64,000 nt of DNA. Source: Typhlomys cinereus. Lineage: Eukaryota > Chordata > Mammalia > Rodentia > Platacanthomyidae. The notes beneath the pieces were generated by a model that was not told where the DNA came from, did not search any database, and saw only the letters and a list, made by a program, of their open reading frames with translations. Below are positions 60,061 to 64,000 of this stretch, one piece after another (within the stretch, counting starts at the first letter, position 1; each line of letters begins with the position of its first letter). Where the stretch lies: NCBI GenBank assembly GCA_023101885.1, contig JALPQD010000006.1, positions 13,253,585 through 13,317,584 on the forward strand, in the 5' to 3' direction. The translations under genes were made by a program, and so were the position numbers.

Positions 60061-63000
60061 ATGAAAATACAAAAAGCAGATAATTGTTATGTTTTTCAAC
60101 AATCACCAGAAAGCAATAATGCTGCTATGATATTCTAGAGGAGATGTACATTATGTAAGACAATAAAAAGGGAAAGTTTTCTTGCCCCTTTTTTCCTTTC
60201 TTAAAGCCTGCATTAAAATCTTCCTCTTCAACTATAATGACACCTCTGAAAATTTGTACCCAAGTTAACTGCTAGGCTCATGTTATAAATGGCACAACTG
60301 TAAACTGTAATTTTTAAGAAATGAAACAAAATATAAATGGGGAGGGAAAGTCAGAAAATGTCTTCCAGACAAGAGATGACTGTTGTACCCATGAACTCCC
60401 TGTAGCTGTCTATTCCCACAACAAATGCACAAGATTTTGCCCACTAAGAGTCCATCATGATTACATGTATAAGAGCTCATGAGCCACCACACATCCTTTT
60501 GATATTATTGAGGGTTTATGGTGATGGGAAAAAGGGAGCTACTTTCCTTAACAGAATACCCATGGGCATTGTATTCATGGCCAGAAAAGGCTCAGGCACA
60601 TGCCAATACAGGCAAACCAGATGAAAATCAGTGAGTCACACAGATAAAAAGACATGAAAACAAGAGAGAGGGAGCCTGATTGAGAAAAAGAAAGTTTTCA
60701 TTGGAAGGATGGGGGATGGAACTGGGTAACATTATACTCATGTATGAATAGGTCATGGAATAATAAAAATGTATCTGGACAAACCTGGGCACAGTGTTAA
60801 GGAAAATGGTAAAATATTTTCAAGTAGGTTTTTCAGTAACTAATTATGCCAAGTTACATAAACAGATAATTTTATATTACTGAACAACCCAGACTCATGT
60901 CCTTATTTGACTTACATTTATGCATATGGGACGTTATAAACTCTTAAGACTATACAATGTTGTCTTTTTGGCAGATACTTTCAATCAACATAAAAATAAG
61001 TACATTTTCTATACGAATAGTACAAGGGAGTTATAAAAAGTTACAAGTTTATTTTGTAGGGCAGTTTTTGTTCTATGCACATTATTTTCCCCTATGCGTT
61101 ACAGACATTTGTGGGTGCAGAAAATAACACCACATTCTATCACCACTTTTCTCTGAGGTTGAAGTGAACTTAAGCCAAGAGCTTCAGACCTTTTTTGTGC
61201 AAGAGTCATTTTCAGCTAGGGGAATACAACATGATCTTGAGAGCAGGTGTGAAATTTATTTTTTTTTATGTAAGCCACAACTACTCTGCAAACATTGACT
61301 CAAGCACTGTTCCACTGTGAAAATGGATGCTGATTCATCTGCGAGGAATAAGCACAAATAAAACTTTAAAATAAATGACAAATATTATTAATATTGTTAA
61401 AAATTTTAAAATGTGCTTTGTTTTTATTTTCATATGGATTTCCTTGTCAAAGCAACACCTTACCTGAAGCGCCCAAGTTCAGAGGTATTTGCTCATGTCT
61501 TGGGCATGATAATGTGCTCTTGAATTTACTTGAATTTATCAGTGATCTTGAATTTGATCTTATTCCTGAATTTCATATTTGTATCAGGTAGTAAACTCTA
61601 TCGAAGGGTTTATAAAAAACTGACATTTCTTTTCACTTAAAACCCTAAGAAATTACTTCCTAGGTTAGCACTATGAAGACCAATTAATGAGGAAACAGAA
61701 ATAAAACAAATGACTAAGCTGCAAGAACATGGGCATGCAATAATTTCTGAGATGCCAAAATAGAATAATTCAATTCAAGGCTATCCAGAACATCTTATCA
61801 GGAGATATCAGCAAAAGTTATTTCTGGAAAAAAATCATTGAGAGACATTTAAAACAAATGAAAACAATAACAACAAAGAGGAAAAACATAGGAAGAAAGT
61901 GCCAATGCCCTGGCATTATGAAGGAGTCAGGGGAAAAAGTTGAATCCATTCTCAAGATGCTTACAATCTGGTTCTAAAGAAAAAGATTAATCCACTTAAC
62001 ACACTCAAAGAATAACAAGCAGTGGAAAAATTACATGTAAAAAAATGGGTGGTCTAGGCAAGATGCCGTGGGGGCATCCATGGCCCTTACATCTTTAGTC
62101 ACTGTGAGAAAAGAGACAATGGGTCAAAGGCAGCCTCCTCTAGATTCTCTATTACTTTCATAATACAGTTGTAATCCCATTACAAAGAACTTCAAGGAAC
62201 TGTTGACATTTGTGTTGCCCTGTAGTTTATTGTCTCAAGTATTGCTTGAAATACCAGGCTCCTCACAGAGATGTCTGCTCTAACGGTATTTGTTGACCTG
62301 CATTATGTTGGGGTTATCCTGAGTAAACGACAATGAACTCTACATCAGCTAGATTGTTAGTAAATTGGCTCACATTTTCCCCATGTTTTATTATTTTTAA
62401 CCTAAAGACTACACATTTAAAGTAGGGCATTATCCTCAAGTAATCTTGTTATTATATGAAACAGTAATATTTATTAAGTGTCCCCTTGCAAAGCCCCAAA
62501 TGGGGATGTGCAATGGTGGATTTACTGTGAATTTAATACAGCTTAAACTTCAGGGTCCTTCACTTGCCTGGTTCATTCCAAGGCTCTGTGCTTAACTTTG
62601 TAATTACAGTTTTGTATTCTATTTTCTTAAAGGGAGTCCCTCAAACAATTTAAGTTTCTGGAAAAATCTTAAACCACACCTGAATATAAGAAAATCTTGA
62701 AGAAATTTATCCTGACAGCCAATTGTGAAAAGAACATTCATAAGGATATTATGTCATTCACATTTTGTGGGTGCTTCTCCTTTGGTACTTGTCCCTCATC
62801 TCTACCAATAAAGAAATTCTGTTTTGCTGCGCTGCTATAGGTTATAAAATGCTAAATAAAACCTGTTTATTCAGTGACTGTAAATAACCAATGGTTAAAA
62901 ACAAAATGCAATAGCAAGAAGATGTGGAAAAGTGCTGTGAAATGCCATTGTGTAAAAATGACATGATCAAGCCAATCATGAATCCACAAATGAGGTGGCT

Positions 63001-63337
63001 TCTGACACTGTACATACAGTGGGCTGAACTGCCAATGCCAGCTATGGCAGGTAGAAGCCCATGGTGTCTTACAAATTATTGGTGAACAATGGGCAACTAT
63101 CTATCTACTTGTGTACTCAGCAGGTAGCTTGCTAGGGTTTAAGAGAGAATTCCAAGCTCAGGATCATGCAAAGGGCCCTGATTAAACCCAGTAGGACATA
63201 AAACAAACCATAAAGTCATAAATATGGTAGAATGACTTGCATGGAAAGGTGACTGATTGGGGTAGAAAGCTATATGAAAAGGTATGGAGAGAATAATTAG
63301 AGTGTGTTAGATACATGAATGAAATTATTGAAAAAAA
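60061..63337. other. Unassigned AT-rich DNA
   Basis: No gene or named repeat over 3.3 kb. Frames at 60283-60492 and 61394-61591 have no known domain. Confidence 0.35.
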
Positions 63338-63665
63338 GGTTTTGGGAGATGGCTCTCTTGGTAAAGTGCTTCTATGCGCTCGCATGTGCAAGCATGAGCA
63401 CCTGAGTACTGATTCCAAATACTCCAAAGTCAGGTATGCCTGAATCCTACAGGTGGAGAAGTAGAGACAGGAGAATCCCTGAGCCTTGTCGGTCAGTCCA
63501 TCCAGCTGAATCTACCAGGTTCAGTTTCAATGACAGACTCTGTCTCAAAAAAAAAAATAAAGGGTGATTGAGAAAGACACCTGATGTCAGATACTCTGTC
63601 CTTCATAAACATGCACATACTTGCATGAACACATTTACAAACATGAACACATGCATATAAATGCA
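63338..63665 (+). mobile_element. B4-type SINE, full length
   Basis: The head 'tttgggagatggctctcttgg' is followed by 'gagcacctgagtactgattcc', the B1-like part 'cctgaatcctacaggtgg', 'agacaggagaatccctgagcc', 'caatgacagactctgtctc', an A-run, then 'gattgagaaagacacctgatgtcag' and a CA/CAT-rich tail. This is the B4 order end to end. The minus-strand frames at 63182-63765 overlap it. Confidence 0.85.
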
Positions 63666-64000
63666 TGCACGATGAAAGTTTTAGAGATAGAACCCAACTC
63701 CTAATAATTAAGAGTATGCTTGTGAGACTTGTGAAATTTTTCACTAGTAGATCAATAATTACCACCTGGAGCTAAGTGATGATTGCTTTTTAGAAAAGGA
63801 AGACCCAGAGTCTTTCAGAGCAATTACAGCAGTAGTCACGGAGAAGTGTGAAGAGTTTACATTGACTGTGGGGATTATTACCACTAATCACACCACGGTA
63901 TCTGTTTTTCTGGTTTTGAAAACCCAACCAAATCCCACAAGCAACTCTAAACTCCACTATGGAATCCTCACAGTTCTGAGTAAGAAGGTCAAAATAGAAT
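63666..64000. other. Unassigned DNA
   Basis: Nothing recognised up to the window end. Confidence 0.35.

Overview
This window is repeat-rich, AT-rich mammalian nuclear DNA. I find no convincing protein-coding gene, tRNA or rRNA gene. Every open reading frame is short (about 200 codons or fewer). The longest ones lie inside transposon remnants (for example 13950-14558 inside an L2/L1 block) or in simple repeats (for example 57055-57327). The window reads as a gene desert or the interior of a very long intron.

The transposon content points to a rodent, most likely a muroid or close relative. There are tRNA-headed/B1-fusion SINEs of the B4 type (1813-2163, 22470-22790, 41697-41882, 42819-43050, 53033-53350, 63338-63665). 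There are also B3-like SINEs (7243-7436, 15909-16105), a B1-ID dimer (49905-50119), URR1-like DNA transposons (562-1045, 52134-52473) and L1 3' ends of rodent type with polypurine tracts (26430-26990, 36030-36440). Four further SINEs between 46.5 and 52.1 kb share a body I do not recognise exactly and look like a lineage-specific B4 relative. I cannot name the species.

Older layers shared by placental mammals are also visible. They include an L1M 3' region (1060-1800), L2 copies (3165-3800, 10645-10830, 13735-15015, the last with an L1M 3' UTR inside it), several MIRs, a decayed L1 ORF1 (31575-32460), and an antisense L1 ORF2 relic of about 4 kb (48740-52880). The last is broken up by three SINEs of the new type, a B1-ID dimer and a URR1-like element.

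Possible function is limited to regulatory or non-coding RNA signals. These are a CpG-enriched segment at 20640-22010 with a perfect NF-E2-type motif, an exon-like block at 15269-15565 with good splice sites on both sides, and an LTR/promoter-like block at 59640-60060 with CCAAT and TATA boxes.

The oddest structures are a pair of short retroposon-like elements at 38539-38637 and 48392-48687 whose flanks match each other at both ends, a 34-bp SINE head without a body flanked by a perfect 14-bp direct repeat (18524-18585), a U2 snRNA 5' fragment (18447-18480), and an exact 53-bp tandem duplication (43640-43748). I did not find an undescribed gene system. All family names come from memory of consensus sequences, not from a database search.
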